Shown here: positions 51,128-62,690 of the stretch, piece after piece | Layout: every line of letters begins with the position of its first letter | How positions within the stretch are numbered: the first letter of the stretch is position 1 | NCBI GenBank assembly: GCA_023079485.1 | Contig: CM041092.1 | Location: 4,960,627 to 5,024,626, forward strand | Reading direction: 5' to 3' | Origin: Archilochus colubris | Lineage: Eukaryota > Chordata > Aves > Apodiformes > Trochilidae | DNA length: 64,000 bases | The notes under the pieces: model-generated | Databases searched by the model: none | What the model was told of the DNA's origin: nothing | The model's input: only the letters and a program-made list of their open reading frames with translations | Position numbers and translations under genes: made by a program

Positions 51128-51659
51128 CATAGAGTCATAGAATTGGCTGGGTTGGAAGGGACCTCAGAGATCATCAAGTCCAACCCTTGATCCACCGTTG
51201 CAGTTCCCAGCCCATGGCACTGAGTGCCACATCCAGTCTCTTTTGAAATATCTTCAGGGATGGAGAATCCACTACTTCCCTGGGCAGCCCATTCCAATGC
51301 CTGATCACCCTCTCTGTAAAGAATTTCTTCCTAATATCCAACCTAAACCTCCCCTGGCACAACTTGAGACCATGCCCTCTTGTCTTGCTGAGAGTTGCCT
51401 GGGAAAAGAGCCCAACCCCCCCCTGGCTCCAACCTCCTTTCAGGGAGTTGTAGAGAGTGATGAGGTCTCCCCTGAGCCTCCTCTTCTTTAGGCTGAACAC
51501 CCCCAGCTCCCGCAGCCTCTCCTCATAGGATCTGTGCTCGTGTCCCTTCACCAGCCTGGTTGCCTCCTTTAGACCTGCTCCAGGACCTCAATCTCCTTCT
51601 TAAATTGAGGGGCCCAGAACTGGACACAGGACTCGAGGTGTGTCAGGATACACCAGGGT
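51128..51659 (-). mobile_element. CR1 LINE fragment with ORF2 C-terminus, about 530 bases
   Basis: Minus-strand CR1 of the same subfamily as 49.35 kb. Its 3' end (tail unit) is at 51128, and homology runs to about 51659, near the same ORF2 position at which the 49 kb copy starts. The left-end block reads CATAGAGTCATAGAATTGGC on the plus strand. The two copies could form an imperfect inverted repeat with arms of roughly 500 bases. Confidence 0.97.
51174..51640 (-). pseudogene. CR1 ORF2 C-terminal remnant, frame largely intact
   Basis: On the minus strand this frame is open for about 125 codons (51551 to 51174). It covers [19 protein letters not shown], then [19 protein letters not shown] and on to [16 protein letters not shown], without the frameshift seen at 49.6 kb. 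Further upstream, toward 51640, the ORF2 sequence continues in another frame ([14 protein letters not shown] reading). The frame ends at TGA 51174-51176, one codon earlier than in the 49 kb copy. There the same place reads CGA followed by TGA, so a CpG-type C-to-T change may have created the earlier stop. The element is truncated and inactive. Confidence 0.9.
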
Positions 51660-52498
51660 GGATGAAGCTTGAAGAAGTTGTGCACTTGAAGAAGAGCAGG
51701 GTGGCAGAAGACAAGGCAGAAGATGTTCAGAGCTCAAAAAAAAAGTATTGCAGAGGGAAGTGAGTGGGAGGAGTATTGGCAAGAGACAGAGACTATGGGA
51801 TTTGAAGCAGAACTTCCCTTGGTGACATTGAAACCCCTCTGTTAGGCACTTGGAAGTAATCCTCTGTGTTGATTCTGTGCTCAGTGTGGAAATTATTGTT
51901 GTGTTTGTGCATCAGGCACTAAGCATGCTGAGCTATTTTATCAGCATCTTTTAGGTTTAATATTCTGCACGATAGCCTTTTGCTACTCCAACTCCCATAG
52001 AGAGGCAGGAATTCTAATCCCCCCTTGTCCCTGATTTGATTTTATCAACACATTTCCTCTCTGACAGACAGGCTCCCTTCATTAAATTATGAAATCCAAA
52101 TTAACTCCTCCAGGATCTGTGTTCTGTGCCATTCCTTGCCAGAGTCAAGGGAAACCAGCCTAGATTAAGCCACTGGCTTTTTTTTTTTTTCTTTATAAAT
52201 CTTACTATTTAAAATAAAGATTGAATGTTGTCTCTAATCTGTTCTAATCAAATTTTTTTTAACAGATCAAAATACAAGTTTATTATTACTTATTATAGAA
52301 TAGGAGAACTGACCAGTTTGAGAGAAACCTTGTGGAAAGAAACCTTTGTTTCCTGCAGAAGAGTTACTGAGTTCTCCTTCTGTTTGCACAGTAAAATCAA
52401 GATGGCTGTGAGGACTTTCTGCAGCATTAGTCAGCCAATTTTTCAGCCTTTTTCTATTCAGGAGAGGGGGAAAAAATGAAATATCCGACTACTAAATT
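51660..52498. other. Noncoding DNA between CR1 copies
   Basis: Unique sequence with a T13 run at about 52178-52190. The 84-codon frame at 52225-52479 has no recognisable domain. Confidence 0.6.
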
Positions 52499-52737
52499 CA
52501 TAGAATCATCATAGAATCATAGAATCATAGGGGTTAGAAGGGACCTCGAAAGATCATCTAGTCCAACCCCCCCTGCCAGAGCAGGGCCACCTAGAGTACA
52601 TCGTGCAGGAACGTGTCCAAGCGGGTTTTGAATGTCTCCAGTGAAGGAGACTCCACGACCCCCCTGGGCAGCCTGTTCCAGGGCTCTGTCACCCTTACAG
52701 TAAAAAAATTTTTCCGGATATTCAACTTGAATTCAAC
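52499..52737 (-). mobile_element. CR1 LINE fragment of a further subfamily, 3' end only
   Basis: Minus-strand CR1 3' end. The terminus at 52499 carries several copies of the ATAGAATC unit with one variant spacing (ATCATCATAG). It is followed on the plus strand by GGGACCTCGAAAGATCATCT, AGTCCAACCCCCC and CCCCCTGGGCAGCCTGTTCC. The GAAAGATCATCTAGTCC block separates it from the other CR1s here. It retains several CpG sites (ACATCGTG, AAGCGGG, CCACGACC), which suggests a younger insertion than its neighbours. Homology fades at about 52737. Confidence 0.93.
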
Positions 52738-54101
52738 TTAAATTCTCTAAATGAGGTCTACCTCCCTTTCATTGAAAGAAAATAGAAAGCTTGTTGCCTG
52801 GTAGGGCTCAGCTGGGGCCTGTTACCTGAGCATGATTAGGAGAACATGCTTTCTGCCCACTCTTTTCTCAGTCAGGGAGCATTTCCCTCCTTTGGAAAAA
52901 AAAAAAAAAAATAGGAAAAGATGGGATGAAGCTATTGTTGCTGACCAGCATTTTTCAATCAGGTCGCCTTCACTCTTTTAAAAATCTAAAGAAGTAAATG
53001 GCATCTTATATTCTTGAAGGGCTTTCTTTATAAATAAATAAAAAAATAATCATTATTTTATCTGGGAATGCATCATTCTTATAAGACATGGGAGATCGTG
53101 AAAACACATTAGCTTTTTATTTTTCAGCTGTAATTGCCAGCTTCCCTGGTCTCTTACTGTGGGATTTTTGGTGTTCTGCTGCTCATGTTTTTCTAGTTTT
53201 CAGTTGCTTTTCCACCAGTTTTTGTCACTCTCCACCTTTTATATTTGCTGTCCCCATCTTTTAACAATGAAATTAAATACTTTCTTCTAAACTTAAATCA
53301 GTTAGAGATGGATATAATAAATACTAATAAATACTGGCTTATCTGTATTCACAGCACATGCCTGTGTAATTGTGGAAAATACAACCAAAGGTGAAGTGAT
53401 TGCCTGTGAGTCAACAGTATCATACACTTCTGGATTTTTCCTTCTAGTTTTAATTCGTGTTTTGGGTATAAATAGCCATATTTTGGTAGCCTAAATCATC
53501 CAGCAGTCCATTCTATTAGTCCATTGACCTGCCTGACATCAATACTAAGACTCTTTTGCCTCCTTTCTTACTCTTCCAATGAAAACAGAAATATTGAGCT
53601 CAGTATAGTCTTTCCCACCTGATTATGCCTCCTTTGGTTAACTTTGTGCATGCTATTTATTAGTTAAATCAGCCATTTGCTGTTCCTGGGATTCCTGCTT
53701 CCTAACACAGAGCTCATGAGCCACTAAAAAGACATTTTTTATGTGAGCTGCTTTATACAGAAGGCTGCTAGTGAGTTTCTTGAATTTTTCAGAAACGTTT
53801 TCAGGAGGGTCTATAAATTTTTCATACGTAGAAGATAAAATACAGAGCAGACAACCACCCTGTAACAAATGGTACCAGCTGAAAATGGGAAGTTATGATT
53901 GTCATATTTTAAAGTGCACGATTTTAGGCGGAGTTGGAGGCGGCAGAGATGGCGTGGATGGGGATGTGTGTGTGTGTGCCATATCTCAGGTTGCTCACAG
54001 AAAGAGGTGACAGTTTGCTCTGAAAGCTCCTTTAAGTCATCTCCTGGTACATTGCAATGGCTGTAGGAAGCTGTCAGACACTTCAGCTGCACTTACCTGG
54101 A

Positions 54102-54119
54102 TTTTTTTTTTTTTTTTTT
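54102..54119. repeat. Poly(T) run, 18 bases
   Basis: An uninterrupted run of 18 T, immediately right of an ACTTACCTGG sequence. On the minus strand the latter reads as a good splice donor (CCAGGTAAGT) preceded by an A run. This is probably coincidental. Confidence 0.85.
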
Positions 54120-57100
54120 ATAGCAGTCTTCTACGCTCAAGATAAATCCTGCTAATGAAAACAGCGGCTATTTTGCATAGTTGGTATTTTCCAAACAAAC
54201 TTTCATTTTCTGACTTACCAATGTGCCTAATGCTACACTTTGTGACCTTCATGTGCTGCTTTCTTGGTGTTTGACAAGGCAGATCCGAGTTCAGCAAACT
54301 GCTTCAATTGTGAAGCAGCAGTAGCAAAAGAGCAACTTGACGCAGCGGTATCAGCCTCATTAGCAGCAATAATGGGCTCTTAGTGCAGTCTTGATTCTTG
54401 TATGATTTTAATGGCACAGCTTTCTCTGTCTTTTTTTTTATTTTTTATATTATTTCTTAAATGGAGAAAGCATGAAGTCAGAGAACTTTTGTAGGCAATG
54501 AAATATGGAGGATCTGCATTTCTTATTCTCAAGGTGTAGCTCTCTTTGTTCTGATGAGCAGACCATTGTCAATAAAAAAAAAAGTGTTTGATGGGAGATT
54601 TTCATTAGGAACCTCTGAATTTGAAATATTCAGGTCAGGAAGAGCACACTGTGATAGTCAGCATTTGGTTTGAACTTCTGAACGTTGGAAGGTTTTTTGG
54701 AGATACTGCTTGAAAGAAAGCGAATCTCTGATCCTGGATGGTTTCTCAATTTATTAAAACTCTGAATGAAGTAATAAAGGCACTTCAGAGAGCATTATAC
54801 ATTGTAAAAAGTCAGTAAAAATAATACTGATCTCTTCAAAGTTCTCCATACGAATTTTTGGAAATAGTTTTGGACGTAGTTGTATTTTTCTGATAGTTAA
54901 GCCTGGTAGGCAGTCAGGGTCTGCAGAACAATTGGATTTCTTACTGGTTGGTGCATTGCTGGATTTTGCTGGTATTCTTTTAATTGGGAGTCTTGTTAGG
55001 AGTCTTTACATCATAGTTTAAACCCAGTTTTGTTCTCATTTGAATTGAAATAAAGATCTGGTTTTGCCTTTATAGATGAGGTCTGAATGTGGGCAGAGCT
55101 CTGTTTGATACCGTGTCTCATTCTCCCAAGGAAATTAACTTTGTTTTCCACTTGAGCCTTAATCCAAGGAGACACTGTTATGAGGATAGGTAATTTAAGT
55201 ATATTAGAGTGAATCCTAGAGGTCAACCAAGGTTTCTTCCCTTCTAAACCTGGAGGGTCAGAACAGCACACTAACCAATAGTAGGGGGTGGAATTCTTCC
55301 CAATCCCAGCTGTTGAGCCTGTGCAGCTGTCATGCAACTTCCTGCCCTTATTAGAGACACAAAGAGCTCTACCAAGAGAGGAGCATGGTAGGAATTCACT
55401 GCCTCTTCACTGGAAATGGTGTGAGCCTAAATCTTACATCCTCTTTACTTAGTCTTGAGTAAACGGATAAAGAGGAAGTGGTAGTCTGTACTTATATATA
55501 TTTTGGGGAGTAGTTAACATCACATCCCCAGGCATTTAAAGCAAAGAAATTGTCTCAATCCAGCCTCACATTGAACAGACATAATTCTAATAATATGGCT
55601 TATCAGCAGAGTATGAAGAGAAGTTGAGTTGCTCACTCAGTGAGATGTTTCTCCTGCCACCACTATCATGCTTGGGACCCCTTGGAACAATTCATACATC
55701 TCATTTTTATACCAAGCATGCCAAAAACCAAAGATCTTGATTCTATCTAATTTTAATCAACTTTAACATCAGAGTCAACTCAGGCTGTGAAATAATTTAC
55801 AATTTTAGCAAAAGGTAAAAAATGGTTAGTGTCACTTAAATCAATGTAGAACAAAAACCCTGCTAGATTTGATGTTTTTAATGAATGTTCCCATTGTCTA
55901 AGTGAAAAAAAAAAAAAAAAGAAAAGAAAAGAACTTTCTGTTTGGGGGACTTCTAGGAGGATAATAGTTGTGTTTTATTAATGTAGAATATTGTGTTTGA
56001 AGGAAAGCTAGAATTTCTGTTTCTTCAGTATTTTCTCCAAACTTCTTCTAAAAATGCAAGTTTTCGATGGTTGTATTAAAACCAGGCTGTTAAAAAGTTG
56101 TATTTCTTTCACTGCAAAAAGAGTAGGGGGCAGGATTTGCTGATACTATTTAATTTACACAACTCCTTTCTTATTAATTTAACAATTCAGGGTTGGTTTG
56201 CTCCCCATGTTTTATAGTAATGGTTGTGTATGTGAGCTGAGTCTGAAGCATTATAATAAAACTGTGGGGATATTTCTTATACCAATAGCTAACATCTTGC
56301 AGCTGAATCACCTACTGCAGAGACAAGTAGAGCAAAAGGAAGCAAAATATAATATAAAACAGAAGAAACTACTTAATACAATTGATACAGCCTGAAATCA
56401 GCATCCCCTCTAGGTAGCACACCAACTTTTATGTTACCTGAATGTAATTATTAGTATTTTATTCATATATTCCACAGGATTTTTCTTTGTTACTGATAAT
56501 GCAGATATGATAGTCCAAAATCTGATTCATCTCTGGATCTTCAGCTACGCTGAGAAATGTGCAAATCATTGCAGCAATAAATAGTCTCTGTATGGAAAAA
56601 ACATGTTTTCAGGAGATACTGGTGTCAAGTCTTGTGATGTGGTTTAGACTTTAAGAAAATGTTTATGAACTGGCTTAAGATTAACTCAGTAATATGCTGA
56701 TATTTGTGTTCCTGGGCTAGAAGAAAGTCTCAGAGGCAGGGATCTGTCCCAGCTGTATGAGCTGCATTAGAGAGGAGTCTTGCATGTGCCAAAATAACCA
56801 GCCCAGGCTGAGCAGAGCCATCAGGGAATTTTCAAGAGGATTTCTCCTAGTCTGCTTTCACTGCCTTCTCTTTTTCAGTCAGCACATGGATGGTTCAAGG
56901 GAAGGCAGGCAGCTGGTGAGAAATCACTTCTGCACTCTTCACCCAAAGACATATGTGCATAGGGATACATGGAAATGGCCTTTACAGTGTACAGGTGAAA
57001 GGCTGTGCATGAGGAGATGTGCTAATATCTGTTTGCTACCTACCTCTGACAAGGCTGTGTGGGAAGTGGTTGTATTTTTGCTTCTTTTAATAAATTCTAT

Positions 57101-57346
57101 CTTTGGTTGGAATATTTCCTTCCTTTGCCTTTTGTTTGTTTCTCTTATGGAATACCAGATTGTTGTACAACAGTGGTCTCTTGCTCATTTTGATTTCTAG
57201 GTTAGTGTTCTGGATCTCAGCCACTGTTTTGTAGAAGTATTTCACATCCCCATAATAAAAGAGCTTTTTCAAGGAGTCCACATGCCTAACTGCATGTACT
57301 TAAAATTATTCCCCAAATGAAAAAAAAAAAAAAGCTTTTGTGTAAA

Positions 57347-57380
57347 ATAGGAAAAGGGATGTCAGATAGGAAAAGGGATG
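57347..57380. repeat. 15-base direct duplication
   Basis: ATAGGAAAAGGGATG occurs at 57347-57361 and again at 57366-57380, separated by 4 bases. This is a slippage-type duplication. Confidence 0.85.
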
Positions 57381-60300
57381 CATTACATAAATGTCTATTT
57401 TGTTGTAGCACTGTAAATATGGCTTATATACTCAGGTGGCTCTTGCTGCAAGTTGTGACATCTTTCAAAGAAGTGTCACCTTTAGAGGGCTATTTTTGGC
57501 ACTGATGTTTCAGCAGGAGATTGTAAGGGTAACAGTGGGTATTGCATATATTCTCAAGAGATCACCTTCACATTCCCTCAAACATTTCTAGGTGTATTAA
57601 AAAGGGAGTAGTATATATTGCTGAATAGCTTTGCACACTTATTTGCTTCTTGCCCATAAAACATTTTCAGTAAAACTCTGCCAAAATACGGTATATTTTT
57701 CAACAGCATTCAAAGCCATAACTTTTTTTGGTTAAACAGCAGTTACTTTGAAACCTTAAATATACATGTAGGAAAATATCCAGGCTCTATAACATTTGGC
57801 ACTTACAGAACAGCTAAAGCAACAGAGATGCACAGTCTGAGCTAGAAAAATGTTATTGTAATCCTTTATATCCAGAGAGTTTAGAATTAGCCACCTTTCA
57901 CTTTCTTTAGCCATGAATAGGGAGAAAAGGAGATATTTGTGAAACTTAACTGACTCTTAGTTTTCCTTCTTTCAAGGAAGATGAAACTGTGTACAAGGTT
58001 TAGGAACCTACGTGTTCCTAAGGGCTTGCTGGGTATGAGCTCTGCAAACCCTGCACACAAAGGCTTTGACATTTTCATGGCTTGTCAAGAAGTCAGTCAT
58101 TACAGAGAGGCTGCTAAACTATGGAAGCAATTTTTATCTTCCAGTTCTTTGCTACTGTTGCTTCCTATAAACTTGGAGGACTTTTGAGGACAAAGTGTTG
58201 GTGGACTTGGTTTGTTGAAAAGCTCCCTGGGTTACTTACAGCCATTCATTTCTAGGCTGCTCACGGATTTCTCAGGTTGGCCTGCACCCTTTTTGGCCAG
58301 ACCGGTGGGTAGGCTGATCTCCAGCTTGTTTTACAGCCAGTTCTAGGAGGCTGCAGAGAAAAGAAACCTTCTTTTGCCTTTTTCTCATGCTGGACCCATT
58401 TTGAGGCTTCCTTACAGAGATCTGCTTCTGTATTGCAGTGCTCTCTGTGTACAGCTTCCAGTCATGGAGCAGACGAAAAAAGGTGGAAAGGCACAAAGAA
58501 TTTTTTTTAAAAAGAGGAGGCAAATACTGTGACTTTCTGCTTCGCTGCTTCCTTGATGTGGTCCCTGTCAGGATTTGACTTAGTAAATAACTCTTTGGAC
58601 CTATATTTAGAATGGGAAGTCTTTCAGCAAGAAGTAAGACTCAGCACAACCAAATCTATTTAAATGCAGTGTAATTGAAATGTCAACATAGTCATGAAAT
58701 GCCTCAAGGTGTTTCTTCAGTGAAGGCTGGGATAGGACACAAAATAGATGTCTGAATAGTGTGGTACAGAGCAAAGACTTTGTGTACTCCTCAAACCCCA
58801 TCTCCTGCTCCCCTTACTGAGTGTTTGAAAATCCTTGGCTGAAGCCTGACTGCTGCCATGGTCCCTGCTCTTCTCATCTCTGAGAGAATCTGACAGTTCA
58901 GAAAAGGTTTTGATCTTGGAGGAGAGAGAAGTTCAACAGCTTAAGATCAGGGAGCCTTTCCTGCAGGGCCTTTTCCTCCAGCATTGCTTGTACCTCCTCT
59001 GGGAGTGCAAGCAGGAATGTTTGCTCAGCAAGTGTTTTGGGGATCTTGGTTTTCTCAAAGTGGTGGTTGGTTCCTCATTTAGCTGCTGGTGGAGTGACTT
59101 GAGAGAAGACAGCACCATTTCACACAAACTGCTATCCTTCCCCTTGGGTAAGGGTCAGTAGTCCACTAAAAATGGAGAGTTGCATTAAAATGTCTCTTCA
59201 TCTTTAATTTTTTTAAAAATTAAACAGCTATGGTGCATTACTCTTTTCTTAGTAAAGTCCTCTCTTTGGGGACCTGTAACCCTGAAGTTTGCTTCCTACA
59301 AGCCTTCCAGAGGAAATAAAACCTCTGTGATTAATGGTAGTCCCAAGCAAAAGTGATGCCCTTGCTGTTCTTCCCCAGCTTCCAGGCTGGTGTTGCTGGA
59401 AGAGGAATGTGGGGATCATGGGGTCTGATGTGGTTCTAATTACACCACATTTCATTTGTATTCCTATCCCAGCCAGCACTTTGGCTGTAGATTTCTGCCT
59501 GCCCCTGCCACACATCTTTTTTTAGCAGTTGATAGGCAGAGAAGACTGATCCATCCAAATCTTGTTTTATGAGGCAATAGAGTTTTTTCAAAGGAGGTTA
59601 AAGTTCAGCTACATCTTTATCAGCAAACTGTGATTTCAAAAGCAAAATGAACTTGACAACTGTTTTAACAATCTGAATGTTTATGTATGTCTTTGGTTAA
59701 TGCCTGAAGTCAATATTTGTTAAGTTGGATTGATAAAAATATGTTCCTTTCATCAAGGTCAAATTAATTTGTGGAAATTTGCTTTTGCTTACCATGCTGC
59801 TTTTTCACAGAATCCCTGTCAGTCTTTGTTAAAAACTGTGCAGGCGTTTTCTCATTTAAATTATGATTATCTTTGCAGTGAACTTCCCTGTGAACACCAC
59901 CTCATTTGAATGTATCTTTTTTAAAGGATGCCTCAGATTGGATTCCAATTCAGTCAGGTGATGAATTACCTGGCTTGACCTAATTCATTAATTTTAATGG
60001 TACTTAAAGTCTTTATTTTATTCAGGGCCCCTCTGATAGACCTGTCTTATAGACATCTTTATAATAATGTCCATTCATCAGCCTCTTAAAGGACATAACT
60101 TGAAACTGGTTATGACTGATGGGATGCACTCTGTCTACTTGTTTGCTTCATGCTCTGGCACAGGTTTTCAGTGGACATTGCAGGTTACATCCAGCAAATG
60201 TAAGGCTGACTTTGCACTAAGGCATGGAAAGGAATTCTGAAACAGTGTGTGTTAAATATGTATGGATGAATTAATGCATATTCAAATGTTCACATAATTA

Positions 60301-62052
60301 AACTGATGTTTTCACACAGTACAACCACACCATATGTTGTACTGTAGTTTTTAAGTTACACTGCGTAGTGTAGCATAGGACTAAGTAAATGGCATAATTT
60401 TGTAAGTGAGGTTGTTAAGAGTGGAGCTTTATGGTGTACACAGATGGAGCATCTTTTCCCTGATATTTTAAGTATTGTTCCAAAAAAAACCTCAAACAAC
60501 CAAGCAACTGTTGCTAACTCCTTAATGCAAATTCATTTTGTGTTCTCCTGATGTTTGTCTGGTCTTGGTTGGTTCCTATTGAATGTTTCTGAAAATGGAA
60601 TATGCCTGGAATCCTTGCATGTGTCTGTATGTAACTGTGGGGATAAACCAGGAAGGAAGGAGAAGTTTAGGGAAGAGAATATGACAAAACTGAGAAAACA
60701 ACACCAGAACTGGGGCAGGAAACCATCAAATTTTCGTTGCCTTCCAGAGAATTTTCTCATATCAAAAGAAAACCACACACAATAAATAGGGCTACACCAT
60801 AGACATCACCACAACTTATTAGGGACTTTAATTGCTGGAGGCTGCTGGAGCTGCCTTTTCCTTCCCAGTTTGGTTGCATTTATGGAGGGATGTACAGAAG
60901 GACTGTGAGAGAGCTGCTGCAGGAGGTGGTAGTTACTGCCCCCTCATTGCTCTGAATGCTCTTGTCATTTATATAGAGAAAAAAATGTGATTAGTTCATG
61001 ATAACTCTGTACATGAGCAATGCTTCAGATGGTGGTTGGTGCTGACCTCCTTGAGAGGGCAGCAGGTACAGTTAGAGGTGAGAAAATTCCCTAAGGAATA
61101 AGCCAAGCAAATAAAAATGCAGCATAGACTTAATGTATATTAAATAACTTCAACAAATTGTTCAGCTGTAGTCACTTAGCAGTGAGGCACTTTCAATAGT
61201 GAACGATCTGTTCTGACTTGCCTTACAACCTCATTATCAGGGATGAGAACTAAAAGTGCTGCAGAACAATACCTTTTGGCCTTCTGAAATACATCTTCTT
61301 TGAAGTGGGAATTTTTTTTCACATTCATGATATGTATCAGATGTTATTCTTTTCAGTTGGAGAGACTGTCTGCTAGAGGTAGTTGACAAGAAAAGTCTTT
61401 TGCTTCTGGTGTCCTTTATTCTGTATATTGGTCCCAGTTAAACAGTCTGGGGGAAGTAGAGAACGTTTTGAGAGAGGAGAGATAAAGTGGAGAACATGCA
61501 GCAAAACTAAAAACTTGGGAGATACTAAAAACAGTGAAGCTCTTGCTCCATTCAAGGACTGGACTCTGAAACCTGGAAGCAAAACTAAAAAAAACTTCCC
61601 TAGACAGGAATGTCAGGATATGTTCAACCCACACATCATTGCAAATGGATGGGGCTGAAAAAGGGTAACACTGAAAAACCAGCATTTTGTTTTTCTGCTT
61701 CAGCAGACCTTAATCTTTTTTTGTTTGTTTGTAGGGATGGCAGCTCAATTAATCACTTAAACTCAAATTTCAATGCACAAATTAAATGTTTTCCCGAGCT
61801 ATGGTGATAGTTCCCATCAAGTCAATTCCTGCTGGCAGCTGCAGCTAAAAATTACTAAAAATTAGAAGGTCAGTACAATATCTAATGTGATAAATAATTT
61901 ATAATGTATTATATACATTATACATTTTTTTTTAATATAATGTGGTATAATATAAATATATGGTTATAATCAAGCCACAATAAGTCAGTTACAGTTATGT
62001 CATCAGTAGCTGCCATTATTTAGATGAAGGAAAATTCGACCCTTCTCCAAAA

Positions 62053-62690
62053 GAAACTGAAGCTCATCCAGTTCCAACCTCCCTGCATGGGCAGGGACAC
62101 CTCCCACCATCCAAGATGCTCCAAGCCCCATCCAACCTGGCCTTGGACACTGCCAGGGATGTGGCAGCCTCAGCTTCTCTGGGCAACCTGTGCCAGGGTC
62201 TCACCACCCTCAAACTAAAGAATTTCTTCCTAATGTCCAACCTCAATCTCCTCTCTTCAAGTTTGAAACCATTGCCCCTTGTCCCCTCACTACACCCCCA
62301 TGTCCAAAGCCCTCCCCCAGCTTTCCTGTAGCCCCTTCAGATATTGGAAGGTTGCTCTAAGGTCACCTCAGAGCCTCCTCTTCTCCAGGCTGAACAACCC
62401 CAATCCCTCAGCCTGGCTTCCCAGGGAGCTGCTCCAGAGCCCTCTGAGCATTTCTGTGGCTTTTCTCTGGACACATTCCAGGAGCTCCATGCCCTTCTCG
62501 TTCTGGGGACTCCAGAATTGGACACAGAGCTCCAGGTGGGGTCCCACAAGAGCAGAGGTGGAGAATCCCCTCCCTTGAGTCTCTGTCTGTGCTTCTCTGG
62601 ATGCAGCCCAGGACCAGGTTGGTTTCTGGCAGCCAATGATGGCTCACGTTGAGCTCCTGGTCCAGCACCCACCAGTTGTCTGTGACTTGG
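62053..62690 (-). mobile_element. CR1 LINE fragment, about 640 bases, longest copy in the window
   Basis: Minus-strand CR1 of the same subfamily as 34.59 kb. The terminal tail is missing or decayed: homology begins inside the CATCCAGTTCCAACC block rather than at an ATTCTGTG unit. Landmarks on the plus strand are CATGGGCAGGGACACC, CTCACCACCCTCAAACTAAA, CTCCTCTTCTCCAGGCTGAA and GATGCAGCCCAGGACCAGG. Homology fades near 62690. The ORF2 portion (minus strand) is split among frames, with GCIQRSTDRDSREGIL and LRDWGC.AWRRGG-type pieces readable, so several frameshifts separate it from an active copy. It forms a distant inverted pair with 34.59 kb. Confidence 0.94.

Larger units (their letters stand above)
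52738..62052. other. Noncoding DNA, 9.3 kb, with candidate conserved blocks
   Basis: No gene is proven. Homopolymers: A16 at 52896-52911, T18 at 54102-54119, A16 at 55905-55920 and an A run at about 57320-57333. A (GT)n run lies at about 53965-53978. The block 53650-54420 has more CpG and less repetition than its surroundings, and includes an 80-codon protein-like minus-strand frame. The block 59560-60120 has clustered homeodomain-type cores. An AT-rich segment with a 9-base-stem hairpin lies at 61900-61922. The longest frame (56757-57200, +, 147 codons) has no recognisable domain. Confidence 0.5.

Noticed and set aside
56757..57200. 147-codon plus-strand ORF with a hydrophobic segment near its C-terminus
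   Set aside because: No familiar family. Hydrophobic residues follow from the T-rich sequence. No flanking gene signals.
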